From: Linum tenue
Lineage: Eukaryota; Streptophyta; Magnoliopsida; Malpighiales; Linaceae
Direction of reading: 5' to 3'
Assembly (NCBI GenBank): GCA_946122785.1
Contig: CAMGYJ010000006.1
Location: forward strand, 38,274,066-38,338,065
DNA: 64,000 bases
The translations under genes and the position numbers were made by a program. Each line of letters opens with the position of its first letter. Positions within the stretch are counted from its first letter, which is position 1. Of the stretch, positions 20,279 through 30,513 are shown piece by piece. Under the pieces are notes generated by a model that worked only from the letters and a program-made list of their open reading frames with translations, was not told where the DNA came from and searched no databases.

Positions 20279-22741
20279 ATGACTTTGAAGGACGCTTCCA
20301 ACTCAAAGAAGGGGGAGGAAAGGAGTCCGGCGCCTACAAAGACGCCACTCAAGCAAGTTGTCGGTCGTGAAGCAATCAACCCTCAACCACTCACCATCCA
20401 AGGTTTGGAAGCATCCGACGATGATGATCCATCGGGAAACGGAGAAGGCGCGGGGCGTATGGAGGACCAACTGGCAAAGCTCCTGGAAAAGCAAGCACTT
20501 CAAATGGCGAGCATGCAAGGCCAACTAGACCAAGTCATGACCGCATTGACGGCACTCACCAAAGGTAACGACCAGGCGCCTCCCAACTCACAAGAAGCCA
20601 TGGAAGAGAGGAGGCGCCTCCGAGGAAAAATGCTAGAAGCTGATGCGCCTCCCACGAACTCCCCAAGGGAGGGTGTAGGCGCCTCGCAAAATGAGGATGC
20701 AATGGAAGCAGATGACGATGTCTACTTGGAGAAGTACGCCCGACTCAACTATGGCGCCTTGGAGGAAAGGAGTGCTCAGATCATTAGACAGCCATTGTCA
20801 AAAGGAGTTCTAGAGACACCAATCCCACCAAATTTCGCAAGCATCAGTCTACCATCATATGAAGGAAAATCTGATCCAGAGGATCACTTGAGTGCGTTCT
20901 GCCGTAAAATGCAACTTCTCAACGCGACTGACGCCGCCTTGTGCAAGGCATTCCCCTCAACCTTCATCGGAGCATGCAGTAGCTGGTACTCATCGCTTCC
21001 GGAAGGCATCATTCAGAGCTTCGCTCAGTTCGCGTTGCTATTCACAATGAAGTATGCAAGCCAGAAGAGGCAGACGCTGACGGTCCGGGCGCTTGTCAAC
21101 CTTAAGCAAAGAAAGGGAGAGAGCCTCAGGCACTTCATGGGGCGATGGTGGGAGGTCGCGTCCGATGTTAAAGACCTAACCCCTCCACTTATGCGCACCA
21201 ACCTAATGGACGCCAGCACTAACGAAGAGCTAAGGCGCTCTCTGGCCAAAAGAGAGATAAGACAGGTGGCTGAGCTGGAGGAAAAGATTCAAAAGGCAAT
21301 TCTCATGGAAGAGGCGCTAGGGTCAAGAGAGGAAGAGCAGGGAGGTAGCTCCAGGCGCCCAGCTCAGAATGGGAGGGGCGAGGCGCCTAGGACCAGAAGA
21401 CGGAGTCCTGATCGACGAGATGATACCCAACGTCCCAATGTATGGGTAAGGAGAGACGTTCTTGCAAATTCACAAGAGCCTCGCCGCGACCGCACCAATC
21501 GCGAGAACGTGAACCAATCTCGTGGGCAGGCAAACATGTACTGCGAGTACCACAACTCGCGCACCCACAACACTGTTGACTGCCACTACTTCAAAAAGGC
21601 ACTCAAGATAATCTCTGATCGAGGAGGGGTAAGGGATATGATTCAGAAAGCAGATCAGGGAAACCAATCCCCGCGGGAACGCAGTCGCTCCCCAGCCGCC
21701 AGGCCACCAGTACAGGAGCGCCTAGGCCCCAACCCGAACGTCAAGGAGATAAGAACTATTGCGGGAGGGGAGCCTAGCCGAAAGAAGAAGCGCAAGGGGC
21801 AAGCAAGCGACACATGGTGTATGAAGACCGCAAAACAAGATGGCCCCGACCTGTCGTTTACATCGCAAGACTATCCTCCAGAGGGCCCGTCTGAAAGCCC
21901 TCTCGTCATCAACATACAAGTAGAAGGTTTCAAGGTGTTCAGAGTGCTGGTAGATAGTGGGAGTTCCACTGACATACTCTTCTATTCTTGTTGGCGCCAA
22001 ATGCAGACACCCCCTGAGGTGATGCAGGCTTCAGAGGCCCAACTTGTCGGCTTCTCCGGAGCGAAAGTAAAAGTGCTAGGAACTGCGCGCCTAAAAGTCA
22101 AGGTAGGAGATGAGGAGCCGAGTGCTACACATCCAGTGGACTTCCACATTGCCGATTGCCCATCCGCATATAATGCCATTCTAGGAAGGCCCTTCCTAGC
22201 TAAGTTTGGAGCTGTGGCCTCAACCTGTCATCAAGTAATGAAATTCCAAACACCCCAAGGAATGGGGATAGCCAGAGGAGATGTGAAGGCAGCAAAGGCG
22301 TGCTATGCAGCAACCCTGCACAAGCCAAAAATACACACGATTGATGCCAGGACAACAGAAGTGCCGCGCCCAGGAGCAGTAGATTCAGAAATTGAGCTAC
22401 CATTAGACCCCGACGACCCAAGCCGAGTCGTCCGACTCTCGGCCCATTTGCCGGAACACATGCGCCTCCCAATGATCAACTTGTTACGGGAATACTCAGA
22501 CTTGTTTGCTTGGAGTCCTGAAGACATGCCAGGCGTTTCCAGAGACCTTATGGAACATAAGCTCTCCGTGAAACCAGAAAGTGTGCCAGTACAGCAAAAA
22601 AGAAGGGGAGCATCGTTGGCAAGGAGGGTGGCCATGATGGAAGAGGTACAAAAGTTACTCAAGGCAGGATTCATCCGAGAGGTGCAGTACCCGAAGTGGT
22701 TGGCAAACACAGTGTTAGTCAAGAAACACAACGGGACATAG
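20279..22741 (+). CDS. Tat gag, protease and first part of RT (ends at an in-frame TAG)
   Basis: The frame is open from 19982, but ATG at 20279, just after the primer site, is the sensible start; earlier ATGs lie in the LTR. Order: a capsid region (about 20750-21330; PSYEGKSDPEDHLSAF, WYSSLPEGIIQSF), a basic linker, a zinc-knuckle-like CEYHNSRTHNTVDC (about 21541-21582), the protease active site LVDSGSSTDILF (about 21948-21985), a long linker, then the RT start (KAGFIREVQYPKWLANTVLV, about 22660-22720). Gag packages the RNA and protease cuts the polyprotein. The stop TAG at 22739-22741 sits where related elements have Trp in K-W-R-M-C, so it is a single nonsense change, and RT, RNase H and integrase follow in the same frame. 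Confidence 0.9.
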   Translation: MTLKDASNSKKGEERSPAPTKTPLKQVVGREAINPQPLTIQGLEASDDDDPSGNGEGAGRMEDQLAKLLEKQALQMASMQGQLDQVMTALTALTKGNDQAPPNSQEAMEERRRLRGKMLEADAPPTNSPREGVGASQNEDAMEADDDVYLEKYARLNYGALEERSAQIIRQPLSKGVLETPIPPNFASISLPSYEGKSDPEDHLSAFCRKMQLLNATDAALCKAFPSTFIGACSSWYSSLPEGIIQSFAQFALLFTMKYASQKRQTLTVRALVNLKQRKGESLRHFMGRWWEVASDVKDLTPPLMRTNLMDASTNEELRRSLAKREIRQVAELEEKIQKAILMEEALGSREEEQGGSSRRPAQNGRGEAPRTRRRSPDRRDDTQRPNVWVRRDVLANSQEPRRDRTNRENVNQSRGQANMYCEYHNSRTHNTVDCHYFKKALKIISDRGGVRDMIQKADQGNQSPRERSRSPAARPPVQERLGPNPNVKEIRTIAGGEPSRKKKRKGQASDTWCMKTAKQDGPDLSFTSQDYPPEGPSESPLVINIQVEGFKVFRVLVDSGSSTDILFYSCWRQMQTPPEVMQASEAQLVGFSGAKVKVLGTARLKVKVGDEEPSATHPVDFHIADCPSAYNAILGRPFLAKFGAVASTCHQVMKFQTPQGMGIARGDVKAAKACYAATLHKPKIHTIDARTTEVPRPGAVDSEIELPLDPDDPSRVVRLSAHLPEHMRLPMINLLREYSDLFAWSPEDMPGVSRDLMEHKLSVKPESVPVQQKRRGASLARRVAMMEEVQKLLKAGFIREVQYPKWLANTVLVKKHNGT

Positions 22742-25600
22742 AGAATGTGTATTGACTTCACCTCGCTAAACAAAGCATGCCCGAAGGACCCGTACCCATT
22801 ACCAAGAATTGACCAGCTGGTCGATGCCACCTCCAATCACGAAATGTTAAGCTTTCTCGACATGTTTTCAGGATACCACCAAATTCCTCTCAGCGAAGAA
22901 GATCAAGAGAAAACGGCTTTCATGACCCCGTACGGGAACTACTGCTATGTAGTGATGCCATTTGGTCTGAAAAACGCGGGTGCCACCTATCAGAGAATGG
23001 TAGACAAAGTCTTTGGAGAGCAGATAGGACGAAATGTGGAGGCGTACGTAGACGATGTGTTAATCAAGAGTAAGAAAGAGGGTGACCATCTGAGCGACCT
23101 CAGGGAGACGTTCGAGAACCTGAGGCGCCACAATCTGAAGCTTAACCCCCTCAAGTGTGTATTCGGAGCAGGTGCGGGTCAATTCTTAGGCTTCATGATC
23201 ACTCGCCGTGGTATTGAGGCCAATCCGAAGCAGATAAAAGCGATTGCCGAACTCAAGTCACCAAGAACAGTAAAAGAGGTTCAAGCATTGGCAGGTAAAC
23301 TCGCCGCTCTTAACAGGTTCATTCCAAGGTCAGCGGATAGGTGCGCCCCACTCTTCAATTCTCTAAAGAAGAAATCCAAGTTCAAGTGGACGGAAGAATG
23401 TGAGAAGGCGTTCGAAGAAATGAAGACTCTGCTAGTGAATCCCCCCATCCTCGTAGCTCCAAAGGAGGGAGAACGTTTGTTCCTTTACATAGCCATATCA
23501 GACGTGGCTATCAGTGCGGTGCTTGTTAGGCGTCACCTTGAAAATCTTGCAGATCAGCCGGTGTACTACATCAGTAAGACGCTTCTCCCAACTGAAAGAA
23601 GGTACCCAGCCATCGAGAAGGCAGCCCTAGCATTGGTAACTGCCGCCCAAAAACTGAGGCCCTATTTTCAGGGACACACGGTCACTGTACTAACTAACCT
23701 GCCAATGAAAAGAATTCTTCATAGCACAAGTGCTTCGGGACGTCTAACCAAATGGGCAGTCGAGCTAAGTGAGTTCGATATCCAGTATGCTCCTCGACCT
23801 TCAATTAAAGCCCAAGTCCTAGCAGATTTTGTTGCAGAAGGAACGATCGAGCCTACGGGAATCGACGAAGGAAGGTGGAAGCTGTTTGTCGATGGTGCGG
23901 CAAGCAAGACAGGGGCAGGCGCTGGCATAGTCTTGGAAACGCCAGGGGGAGTCACACACGAAGTGGCATTACGATTCTCAACACTTAAAACCAACAATGC
24001 GGCAGAATACGAGGCACTTATCAACGGCATGCGCATCGCGGAGGAGCTAGGGGCAAGGCGCCTAGACGTCTTCTCCGATTCCGCATTGGTGGTTCGGCAG
24101 GTGCTGGGGGAGTTTGAAGTCAAGGAAGATTGTTTGCTGCGTTACGTGGAAGAAGCAAAGAAGAGGGCGCAGGGTTTCGAGGATTGGAAACTCTCTCATA
24201 TAGCGCGAGGTGACAACGCGCACGCGGATGCGCTTTCCAAATTAGCCACAGCTGTCGACTTTGAAGAGGAACGACATGTAATTGTCGAAAAGGAGAGCCC
24301 GAACACTCCGGGAATGGGGGTAAACAGTGTTAACATCAATCAAGAGGAGCAAGATTGGAGGGTGCCGATCGTTGAATACCTCATGAATGGTACCATTCCG
24401 ACAGATTCAAAAGAGGCCACAGGAGTAAGAAGGCGGGCGGCACGTTGCACCATTATTGGCTCGGAGTTACACCGGCGGTCGTTCGAGGGAGTATATCTCA
24501 GGTGCCTGGGAAAAGCTGAAGCAAAGTGGGCGCTCCGCGAAATTCATGAGGGTGTGTGTGGGAGACATGGGGTGCCGAGGAGTTTGGAAAGAACACTCAA
24601 GTTGCAAGGGTACTACTGGCCAACCATGAGAAACGATGCAAAGCAATTCGCTGCGGCATGTCACGCATGCCAAACCCATGCCAAGGAGCACCACCTTCCA
24701 GCCACTGCAATGCAAGGGAACGTCAGTCCTTGGCCCTTTGCCCAGTGGGGAATGGATCTGGTGGGTCCTTTCCCCAAAGCATCGGGAAAATGGAAATACC
24801 TTATAGTAGCAGTGGACTACTTCACAAAGTGGATTGAGGCTGAGCCGCTGGCTACTATTACAGCAAAGCAAGTCGAGAAATTTGTCTTCAACAACATACT
24901 TGCACGGTTTGGCATCCCAAACTCTATTGTCACTGATCATGGCAAACAGTTCGACTGTACCTCCTTCACAGATTTCTGTCAAAGTTACAATATCCAGCTC
25001 AAACTCTCATCAGTAGCATACCCAGAAGCAAATGGACAGGCAGAGGCGGCAAACAAAACCATACTTCAAGGACTGAAAAAGCGTCTCCATGAGCAGAAAG
25101 GAAATTGGGTAGACGAGCTCCCTCACGTGCTGTGGGCACTACGCACCACCCCCAAAAGCTCCACAGGCGAGACCCCATTCGCCCTAACCTTTGGTGCGGA
25201 AGCAGTAACCCCCACGGAAGTTGCGTTGCCCACCTTGCGTGTCCAATGTTTCGGCGAGGAAAACAACACAAGCATGGCTCATGAACTAGACATGCTAGAT
25301 GAGAAAAGAGTTCAGGCGCTTAAGAAGTTGGTGGAGGATAAGGAGCAGTTGGCGAAATACTATAATTCAAAGCTGAGGCCACACCACATCGAAGAGGGAG
25401 ATCTTGTCCTGAGGAAAGTATTCCGTCCTAACCCGAATCATGGGAAGTTGGCTGCTAAATGGGAAGGACCCTTTGTCGTAAGGGAGGTAATAGGACCAAG
25501 CACTTTCAAGCTTGCTACCATGGAGGCAGAGCGTGTGAGCAAGACTTGGAATGCAAAGCATCTGAGGAAGTACATGTGCGACCAAGAGGCACAAGAGTAG
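22742..25600 (+). CDS. Tat pol continuation: RT, two RNase H domains, integrase
   Basis: In frame with the preceding gag-protease after one TAG. RT carries MPFGLKNAGATYQRM and the catalytic YVDD (about 23046-23057). The usual retroelement RNase H follows (about 23480-23800), then a second, archaeal-like RNase H with LFVDGAASKTGAG (about 23883), NNAAEYEALI, FSDSALVVRQ and HADALSKLA (about 24220-24246); its four acidic positions are present. Integrase has the H-H-C-C finger (GRHG…CHACQTH, about 24560-24690) and the core D-D-E (WGMDLVGPF, VTDHGKQFD, EANGQAEA). The frame ends TAG at 25598-25600 with no further stops or frameshifts. The enzyme set looks intact, but with the upstream stop it can only be made by readthrough. 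Confidence 0.92.
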   Translation, partial: RMCIDFTSLNKACPKDPYPLPRIDQLVDATSNHEMLSFLDMFSGYHQIPLSEEDQEKTAFMTPYGNYCYVVMPFGLKNAGATYQRMVDKVFGEQIGRNVEAYVDDVLIKSKKEGDHLSDLRETFENLRRHNLKLNPLKCVFGAGAGQFLGFMITRRGIEANPKQIKAIAELKSPRTVKEVQALAGKLAALNRFIPRSADRCAPLFNSLKKKSKFKWTEECEKAFEEMKTLLVNPPILVAPKEGERLFLYIAISDVAISAVLVRRHLENLADQPVYYISKTLLPTERRYPAIEKAALALVTAAQKLRPYFQGHTVTVLTNLPMKRILHSTSASGRLTKWAVELSEFDIQYAPRPSIKAQVLADFVAEGTIEPTGIDEGRWKLFVDGAASKTGAGAGIVLETPGGVTHEVALRFSTLKTNNAAEYEALINGMRIAEELGARRLDVFSDSALVVRQVLGEFEVKEDCLLRYVEEAKKRAQGFEDWKLSHIARGDNAHADALSKLATAVDFEEERHVIVEKESPNTPGMGVNSVNINQEEQDWRVPIVEYLMNGTIPTDSKEATGVRRRAARCTIIGSELHRRSFEGVYLRCLGKAEAKWALREIHEGVCGRHGVPRSLERTLKLQGYYWPTMRNDAKQFAAACHACQTHAKEHHLPATAMQGNVSPWPFAQWGMDLVGPFPKASGKWKYLIVAVDYFTKWIEAEPLATITAKQVEKFVFNNILARFGIPNSIVTDHGKQFDCTSFTDFCQSYNIQLKLSSVAYPEANGQAEAANKTILQGLKKRLHEQKGNWVDELPHVLWALRTTPKSSTGETPFALTFGAEAVTPTEVALPTLRVQCFGEENNTSMAHELDMLDEKRVQALKKLVEDKEQLAKYYNSKLRPHHIEEGDLVLRKVFRPNPNHGKLAAKWEGPFVVREVIGPSTFKLATMEAERVSKTWNAKHLRKYMCDQEAQE

Positions 25601-26520
25601 TCGGAAGATGGACATTTTGTAGGGAAGAGGGGCGTCCTTGGAGAGGCGTAACCCGAAGACACCCTAAGGAAAATCGGAGTGCGTTCAGTTTTCTTTACTT
25701 TTCTTTACTTCAGAGTAATCAAAAAGATAGGCATTTTTGCAGGGGGGAGGGGCGCCTTCAAAGAGGCGTAACCCAAAGACACCCTAAGAAAGGTAGAAAC
25801 ATAGTAGGAGTCATTTTTCAGATTGGTAATGATGGAAGTTTATGGGAAAGGGGACGCACCCTGGCGATACCCCATGTAACCCTTTATTTTGCTCAAGGAA
25901 TGGAGATTCATTACTCAGCAAGGCAAAGCTATCCCTGTTTTAACAGATGGAGTCTCTCCTGACTCGCTTCCTCCGTCGAGGAGAAGCATAAGCGTGTTTC
26001 CTCCTTTTCAGGAGCACACGTAAGAAAAGCTAAGTTTTTGTCTAGGATAATCATCCTAGCGGAACATTTTTTCCCTCGAACTGACGGAAGAGCCCTAGCG
26101 CTTACACTTGGTTTTCATCCAAGTATCGGGCGCTCGTTGTGCGAGTCCCCATGAGAGGCGATAAAATTGATATCCCTCGCAAAAATTCCTGCCTCGGCAG
26201 AAGGGATCACCCAAACCCGCTTCCTCCGTCGAGGAGAAGCCTAGACGCGTTATTTCTTTTTCAAGAATACGCATGGGAGTCCCAAAACTTGCTTCCTTCG
26301 TCGAGAAGAAGCCTAGACACGTTACTTCTTCATCAAGAATACGTGTGAAGAAATCTAAAGCTTGCTTCCTCCGTCGAGGAGAAGCCTAGACGCGTCACTT
26401 CTTTTTCAAGAATACGCATGGGCGATCCAAAACTTTCTTCCTTCGTCAAGAAGGAGCCTGGACGCATTACTCCTTCTTATCAAATATATGACAGGACTAA
26501 AACAACATTCACAATAGGTA
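25601..26520 (+). repeat. Tandem-repeat-rich region after Tat integrase
   Basis: Two families are visible. First, a unit with ggggcg(t/c)cttnnagaggcgtaaccc and gaagacaccctaa-type words occurs at about 25605-25670 and again about 120 bp later. Second, a 72-73-bp unit beginning gcttcctccgtcgaggagaag starts at 26219, 26291, 26364 and 26436, with an isolated related unit near 25964. Each 72-bp unit could fold as a short hairpin (cttcctc/gaggagaag). No coding frame is credible. Confidence 0.75.
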
Positions 26521-26676
26521 GGTCCAAGAAAACGGAGAACTCGCCGATAACACTGTTCAAAATAATAGCCCGAAGGCTAAACATCCACAGACATGCAAGG
26601 GAGAAATGAGCAGAAGATAACATAAAATTGACTAAGTCCAGACGAACAAAGAAAAGAAAAAAACGTCCCAACTCTA

Positions 26677-29175
26677 CTAGTCCGACTTGCTCGAGTGATT
26701 GTCGGACGAGCTAGAGTCACCATCGGTACCACCATCCGAGGCGCCACCCTGACCATCGATAGCAACCACGTCCCCACCACCTTCCCCAGCACCAGCATTG
26801 GCATCAACGTTGTCACCCACTCCCTCTTCCCCAACCTTCTCGACGTCAACCTCCACATCATCGGCAGAAGAGTCACCCTCATCCAAGGGGAACGGGTCCG
26901 AGTCAGAAGGCTCGTTATCCGTACCAAGGGAGAGGAAGTAATCATCCATAGCCTGCCAGACCTCCGGAGTATCCCACTTCATGTCAGGATTATCGGAACG
27001 GACCTTCTTACGAATGCCGATGAAAGCCCTCTTCTTCACTCCGAGCAGAAGGTTCTGCTGCCACTCACGAAATTCCGCTGAGGACAAGTGGGCGTCTACG
27101 GCATCTTCACGCTCCTTGATCAGTCTCTTCTTAAATTCCTCCTAAAATAAAAAAATAAAAAAAAATAAAAAGGTTTACGCGCTTAGCTCGAATGAAGGGA
27201 GAGCAAGAAAGACACAACAAGAGAACTCACCTTCTGGTGACCCCTAGCGGCAGACATCGCCAACAGCTCCTTCTCCAAGGTGTCAATCCGCTTCGCCTGG
27301 AATGCTATCTCCTTCTCCTTCTCTTCACGAGCAGAAACACTCTCAGCAGCCAAGGCGTCCGAAAGCTGCCGCTTCACCGATGCCAACTCATCCTCCAGAC
27401 GAGAGTTAACACTTTGGAGGGTGATCTTGTCAGTTTTCAACTGAGAAGCCTGCAGAAAGTTCTGATGGGCGCGATCCCGATTCTCCGCACTCTTGTCAGA
27501 AAGAGTAATCACATCAAGCATCGCCTAAACAAGAAACAACAACAATTAGTAATGAAGCATGATCTACTAATAGTAAAAGTGTGTGGGAGCATACCTGAAA
27601 CAAGTGCTGACACGCCGAGCCTGCAGGAGAGGTACCCTCGTCAAGGGGAACCTTAAGGAACTTCTTCAACTCCAAGGCCGAAGTAAAGGCGCTTGGAGCA
27701 TTGAGGGCAGCAGACGGAGAGATTGGAACAGGCTCCTTCGGCTTTACGGCACGTCGCGAGCGAGGAAGTGCCAAAATCTCATCAATACTCCCAAGACTTG
27801 GCTTGTTTTTCTTCTTCGGAACCACAACGGGAGAGTCGGCCGAGGCATGGCGCTTGCCTAATGTCTTCTCTGGGAGAGGGTCGCGCGACCCCAAGGAAGG
27901 AAACAATCGAGGAGACGCCTCCTCGACGTCGTCAAACGCCTTGCCAGATGAACGGGGAGTTCGCTCGGCAGGGATGCTGGGCGCCTTCTGTGCCCTGGCT
28001 CCGGAGGCCCCATGAATCTTCTTAGTCATCTTCGCTAGGCTCGAGTAGTCAAAATCTGCAAAAAAAAAAGAGTTATGCAAATACCATAAGTTGGAGATAG
28101 AATAAAATCATTCGAAAGAAATATACCATGGTCGTAAAGTTCTCCCAAGGCGCGCGCTCTCTCCCCTTTTCTCCTAAAGTCCACGGGGGGCGCACGAAGA
28201 ATGTGATGCTTCTGTTCCCGCTCAGGCTTCGCAAGGGTAAAATCCTTGGCCCAAGTTTCTTCCGAACCCTCACCCCACAGAGTCGAGAGAGGCGCCGAAG
28301 TTGGCGCATGCCAAGTGCCGGGGGTCGGCCTAATAAAGAAGTAGGAACAATACCATTTGCTAGGGAGCTTAGGTGATCCCTTGCAAATCCGCCCCTGGTA
28401 CTTACTATCGCGCTTCACAGCCGACCAGCCATGCTTACCCCGCTCCAGTGCATATATGCTACGAAAGATAGAGAATGAAGGGATGTAGCCTAAGCGCTTA
28501 CAGATGAGCTGGAAGGCGCAAGTGTGAAAGATAAGCGAAGGGGACAGGAAGCTAGGAAGGCATCCAACCATCTCCAAAATGCCCGACAAGATAGGATCCA
28601 ATGGGAACTTCAAACCACACTTCAGATACTCCGAGTAAACCGCAAACCAACCCTCGGGGCAACTCCCGATGCGAGCATTACGATCCGGAATCGCATATCC
28701 CCAGTCCGTAGGGTAACCTAGGCCGCGGATATAAGATACAACGCGATGAAGTTGAATGCTGGGTCGCTTGTCAGGACCCAGTAGGCGCGCCGAAGAGGGA
28801 GGCGCCTCACCACCCCACATCCCCCGCCATGGCAAAATCGTATAGCCTGAATCGGTAACCGTCCGAGAAGAAGACGGGAGAGGGTCAGGGTCCGCACTTG
28901 ACGTATCATCTTCAGTAAGCACCTCCTGACGGGTATATGATTGATCATCCTCGATGTCACTAGCAATCTCGGCGAGTCTCCATTTGGATCGTCTATACAC
29001 TGTTCGATCCACTAAGAATCCCAAACAGCAAATATACGATATTAAAGTTAACGAGATAGAGAGAGCGTAGCTTACCCATCTTCCTAACTTTACTTGAAGA
29101 CGCCTTCTCCTTTCCTTTCTTAGAGGCGGTGGCGCCACCCACAGTCGCAGAAGGTTGAGAATTGTTGGAAGCCAT
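26677..29175 (-). CDS. Five-exon antisense gene inside the Tat element (734-residue product)
   Basis: Minus-strand exons are 29175-29076, 29011-28127, 28055-27595, 27524-27231 and 27141-26677. The introns are 64, 71, 70 and 89 bp, each begins GT and ends AG, and phases (1, 1, 0, 0) keep one frame across 735 codons including the stop at 26679-26677. Introns 2 and 4 end in T-rich tracts. The N-terminus (MASNNSQPS…) is Lys/Ser-rich. Exon 2 holds a region like the domain Pfam calls putative gypsy type transposon (GLKFPLDPILSGILEMVG, then FQLICKRLGYIPS). Exon 3 is basic with PKKKNKPS, a likely nuclear signal. Exon 4 is a heptad-rich coiled coil. Exon 5 ends in a long acidic Gly/Asp/Ser tail. It is transcribed opposite to gag-pol. 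Antisense ORFs are known in some Tat-type elements; the biochemical function is unknown to me. Confidence 0.8.
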
Positions 29176-30095
29176 GAGCGAGTGGTAAGCAGCGAAGTTA
29201 ACCTTGGAAGAGAAGCGTGTACAACGCCTAAGCCGATAACGCGCGGGTAGAAAACCGTTGCCTCCCGTGACTGTGTTGCGATAGGCGCCTCTGACGCCTT
29301 GAAATTGAAACCTGCGAGCAAACAAAGTGTTAGGGCGCGAGTAAGCAGAGCGGTGCTTTTGAAAGAAGCCTACAGACAGCATCACATTAAAATCACCAAA
29401 GAAAAATCATCAAAGGAATTTCACAAAGGAGCGCCGCCCTACTTTTTGCTAGGCGCCTACAAAGAGAAAGGCGCCACTGATCAGACTACCAAACTACTTT
29501 CGGAGGTGCGTATACCGTAACCTAAAAGCAAAATCGCACCTAGCCAGGAGTACCAGGAACAAAAGGCGTCACCGTTCAAACTACCAAACTACAACATAAA
29601 GCAAAGTACAAGGCGTCCATTCAAATCATCAAACCATTATCAAAGGAGCCGGGGATTTGCAAAGAGCTACAAAGGCGCTGAAGACTCGCGAAAAAGAGAA
29701 GGAGAGGCGCCTTCAAAAAGAGAGGGAGAGGCGCCTTCGAGCTAATGAAAGAGGAGAGGCGCCTTCAAAAACAACGAACCAAAGAAAAAACAATAGAGGC
29801 GCCTACCCCAAACGACGAACCAAAGAAGCAGATACAATGGAGGGGCCAACCCCAAAAAACGAACCGAGAACCAAAAACAACCATCAAGGGGTAAGGAGAG
29901 GCGCTTACCTAACAAGAGTAGAGGCGCCGGCCAGGAGCAGAGAGAAGGCGCCGAACCGAAAGGAGCAAGGCGCCTATGAAAAGGGGGAAGAGGCGCCGAG
30001 GAGTGTGAGCAGATGGCGAAAGAAGGAGGAGAGGAGGAGAGAGAGGGGGCGGCCGAAAAAATGATGGAAGGGGGGCGAAAATGAGTTTAAATAGG
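29176..30095 (-). promoter_or_regulatory. Leader and possible promoter of the antisense gene, rich in ggcgcc
   Basis: On the minus strand a TATA-like TATTTAAA lies at 30093-30086, about 910 bp upstream of the antisense ATG at 29175. The interval carries about eleven copies of the 6-bp palindrome ggcgcc, many as gaggcgcc(t/g), for example at 29284, 29452, 29470, 29706 and 29930. A plus-strand open stretch here (29657-30064) is an Arg/Lys/Glu-rich low-complexity frame that I do not call a gene. Promoter status is inference. Confidence 0.45.
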
Positions 30096-30237
30096 GGGTG
30101 GGGGAGAGAGGGCGTTTCCCAATGCAGGCTATTCTTTAAAGCCCAACCCATCCACCCCCCCTTCTCAAATTTGCCTAAGTCTGGTGGAGGGTTTAGCCCA
30201 CTACCACCACAAGTAGTCTATTGGGGGTAGCGCTTTC

Positions 30238-30513
30238 ACATCCTCCCCTAAAAAATTTTCGTATTGGTATTTTCGTATTCGCCCTCTTTATTCCTATTCT
30301 GTATGGATACTTTCTTTAATTCTTTTCCTATTTTCCTCTTTCATTTTTATTTTCATTTTCACTTTTATTTTTATTTTTATTTTTATTTTTATTTTAGTAG
30401 TTGAATTTTTATTTTAGTAGTTGACCTTCCTTTCAGCTTCATTTTTTAGACCTTTTTAGAACATACTTGTTTGCCGATGCCACACTGCTTGTGCCATCGC
30501 CAAAAGGGGCAAT
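30238..30513 (+). other. T-rich segment and polypurine tract before the 3' LTR
   Basis: Runs of ttttta/tttttc repeats dominate 30290-30420. The tract aaaaggggc at 30502-30510, followed by aat and the LTR start TGATAGGG at 30514, is the plus-strand primer site of the Tat element. Confidence 0.65.

Noticed and set aside
24467..24982. 171-codon minus-strand open frame within Tat pol
   Set aside because: It lies wholly opposite the well-supported integrase region and has no domain.
26219..26500. CRISPR-like array
   Set aside because: The repeats are contiguous 72-73-bp tandem units within a plant retrotransposon, with no repeat-spacer pattern.
26695..27081. 128-codon plus-strand open frame
   Set aside because: It is the reverse reading of exon 5 of the antisense gene, whose splice sites and composition make the minus strand the coding one.
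29657..30064. 135-codon Arg/Lys/Glu-rich open stretch on the plus strand
   Set aside because: It is a low-complexity reading of purine-rich ggcgcc-repeat DNA in the leader of the antisense gene, with no domain.
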